From positions 8,381,702-8,445,701 of the forward strand of contig NC_088873.1 in NCBI RefSeq assembly GCF_032884065.1: 64,000 nt of DNA, written 5' to 3'. Numbering within the stretch: the first letter of the stretch is position 1; each line of letters starts with the position of its first letter. The translations under genes and the position numbers were made by a program. The stretch is from Artemia franciscana (lineage: Eukaryota; Arthropoda; Branchiopoda; Anostraca; Artemiidae). The notes beneath the pieces are model-generated. The model did no database searches, was not told the DNA's origin, and saw only the letters and a list, made by a program, of their open reading frames with translations. Positions 61,864 through 64,000 of the stretch are shown here, in pieces.

Positions 61864-63528
61864 TATGCATCGGCACTGTTTCTGTTTTCTGTTTCTGTTT
61901 CTGTTTTTTCTTGCCTGTTTCTGCCTGTTTCTGTTTTTACAAAAAACAGAAACAGGCTATCTGTTTTTGTTTTACCTGTTTCTGTTTCTGTTCTGTTTTT
62001 TTTTTTCATCTGTTTTTTTCCGTTTCTGTTTTTTTTTTTATCTGTTTTCTGGTTTTTTTTCTGTTTTTTTTTCAAATGCCGCGCTATCTAGCGGGCATGA
62101 TACCGAAACGCATGATACCTACCCGTACCTACCGTACCGAAACGCACATCTAGCGGGCATGATACCATGATACCGTTGATTTTTGAATTTAAACAAAAAG
62201 GGAATAGTTGTGGGAAAAGTCAAAGTCATGGCTAATTGTAGAAAAAAGCTAAGACAGATTGTCCAATTAAGTGGGCAACCCAGTCAAGGTTAATTTTACC
62301 CCTTTGATTGCCGTTGTGACTGTCTCCCATTTATGCTACACCTCTCCGTGCATGCATGTCCCTTGACAATGCCGAAATAGAGTCAACCCGTTAACTACGG
62401 GTTGACAACTTGAAAATTTTCCTCTCATGCATGTCACTCCACAATGCTCAACTAGAGTCAACCTCTCATGCTAATTCACGGCGGGGTAAATCTGAGCGAA
62501 AGAGAGAGATAGAGAAAGAGAGAGAAGCTTAAACGCTATACAGTGGACATGGGCTAGATGGGAACCCCATATGACAATGTCTCTACTGTTGGTATATGTG
62601 TAGCGGATGGCTATTACCGCTTGAGCAACGGTCTAACCATTGACGGCTTTAAGGATTCGTGCTTTAAGCGGCAAACATGGGCTCAATGAAATCCCATATA
62701 AAAGAGGAATATAGCGTTGGTATTTACTTAGAGCAATGGGTTACCGCTAGAACAGCGGTCCAACAAGCCACGGCTTGAAGGCATCCGTACTTTAAGCGGT
62801 GAACCTAGACACCTTGGTATGTGTGTAGCGGAGGGTTATTACCACTTGAGCAATGGTCTAACCATAGAGCGTTATAGAGCGTTGGTATTTGCTTAGAGCA
62901 ATGGGTTACCGCTATAGCGACGGTTTAAATAGCCTCTAACTTAAGCGGTGGACATAAGCTAGATGGGATGACTCTGTGTCTGTCTGGTATATATTAGCAA
63001 GCAGCGGTCTAAGTAGCCTCGGCTTGAAAGCATCCGTGCTTTAAGCGGTGAATATAGTGTTGGTATATGCTTTGAGCAATGGTTTACCGCTAAAGCAACG
63101 GTCTAAGAGCAACTAGGGTAAATTGTCAATTATAAATGACATTTAAGCTTGAAAGGAATATAGCGTTGGTATCACCCGATTGGACACATTTTATGACAAA
63201 TTTCGCCCCCCCCCCCCTAAAAATACGCTAGTGTGTTGAATTACACGAAGTTGCTCATCTTTTGTATGTGACTACAAGGATTTAACAAGAAGATGTTTTC
63301 TTTACTATTAGAAATAGAAGAAGTAAGGAAAAAACAGGAAAAACAGCTGTTAAAACAGCTGTTTTTTTTTATAAAAACAGCTGTTTTCTGTTTTTTCGAA
63401 AAACAGAATAGATTACAGAAACAGGCTACCTGTTTTTGTTTGACCTGTTTCTGTTTCTGTTCTGTTTTTTTTCTTACTGTTTTTTCTGTTTCTGTTTTTC
63501 TCAAAAACAGAAACAGTGCCGATGCTTA
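61864..63528. mobile_element. 1665-bp TIR element (hAT-like) in Helitron Rep, 8-bp TSD
   Basis: Left end TATGCATCGGCACTGTTTCT and the inverted right end TAAGCATCGGCACTGTTTCT differ at one base. ATTCAGAC at 61856-61863 and 63529-63536 is a perfect target duplication. The subterminal ~200 bp at both ends is packed with CTGTTTCTGTTTTT and its complement. The centre holds a degenerate repeat array (62560-63115) and a GCGGGCATGATACC duplication near 62090-62165. No transposase frame. Eight bases and TA-starting ends point to the hAT superfamily by inference. Confidence 0.9.
62560..63115. repeat. Degenerate repeat array inside the TIR element
   Basis: About five to six diverged units carry GTTGGTATWTG, GAGCAATGGGTTACCGCT, ACGGTCTAA, GGCTTGAAGGCATCCGTACT and TTAAGCGGTGAAC in the same order, spaced roughly 70-130 bases. 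Confidence 0.8.
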
Positions 63529-64000
63529 ATTCAGACGGATAAATAGCAAACGTTCTGATCGAATTTTTGCATATATATCAATGACGTATTGGTGAAACAA
63601 TTGACGGCATTTTAAAATATAATTGTCTTCATCCTGCCGAATCATTAGTCTATAGGAATAATAATGCATTGCACTGCATTTCTTATTCATTTCTTTGTTA
63701 GTGGCTGGATTCATCAATTTAATATTAAAGTGATAGCCGGCGGCTCCATCCCAAAAAATGATAGGATATTGTAGGGCATCGTAGCATCGATGAGTTTCAG
63801 CAATTCTTACCAACTGAGCGTTTCGCTTATGAAGAATAATATCTCGAGGTAAAAACTGATCACCGACCATAACGATTGCCACTTCGTCGATAGTTGGAGC
63901 ATTCTATCTACGCACATGTTGGCCAGGAGGCGTTTTGTCAGCGGAAATAACAATTTTATGCGTATCAGTAGGCATTAAATCGATGGCTGTTTTGTACAGA

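Noticed and set aside
61863..62170. Phe/Cys-rich open frames around 61753-62170 and 63241-63529
   Set aside because: They translate CTGTTTCTG subterminal repeats of the TIR element.

Overview
This is an AT-rich animal nuclear sequence. It has a multi-exon gene with consensus GT/AG splice sites, Helitron, non-LTR, MITE and tRNA-SINE-like repeats, and long TA microsatellites. The transporter gene and repeat content fit an arthropod. A crustacean, perhaps a branchiopod such as Artemia, is my inference from the look of the repeat families and not something the sequence proves.

The only confidently recognised host gene is a K+-dependent Na+/Ca2+ exchanger (NCKX, SLC24 family) on the minus strand. 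Seven exons join in frame with matching phases: 53666-53856 (alpha-1 repeat), 41192-41339, 37367-37489, 31834-31959, 24924-25130, 23878-23979 (alpha-2 start) and 18613-18947 (alpha-2 end, stop). An AATAAA signal lies at 18501-18506. They encode about 409 residues. The N-terminal exon(s) lie beyond the right edge of the window.

Positions 124-11428 are a near-identical second copy of about 34369-46000, including two exons (3090-3212 and 6925-7072). This left block ends at a 100-N gap (11429-11528) and lies downstream of the gene's last exon. An unmerged second haplotype placed beside the primary contig is the simplest explanation. A real partial gene duplication remains possible.

The rest is mostly mobile DNA. 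11.5-34 kb (3' flank and introns) holds a MITE family with ~150-bp inverted termini and 8-bp target duplications, three tandem-repeat arrays, an unclassified interspersed repeat ('family A'), and decayed hAT and non-LTR fragments. 45-52 kb, in the first intron seen, is a cluster of Helitron derivatives in both orientations. They show doubled 3' hairpin terminators, a GTCCCGGTCGTCATT minisatellite and fragments of the helicase C-terminus. 52.4-53.65 kb is a non-LTR element whose tail stops 15 bp from an NCKX splice donor. 59.8-64 kb carries a degraded Helitron Rep gene interrupted by a 1665-bp TIR element with a perfect 8-bp target duplication.

I saw no CRISPR array, rRNA, intact tRNA or prokaryote-style operon. 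The best candidates for undescribed biology are the Helitron cluster, the nested TIR element with its internal repeat array, and the inverted intronic repeats around one NCKX exon.
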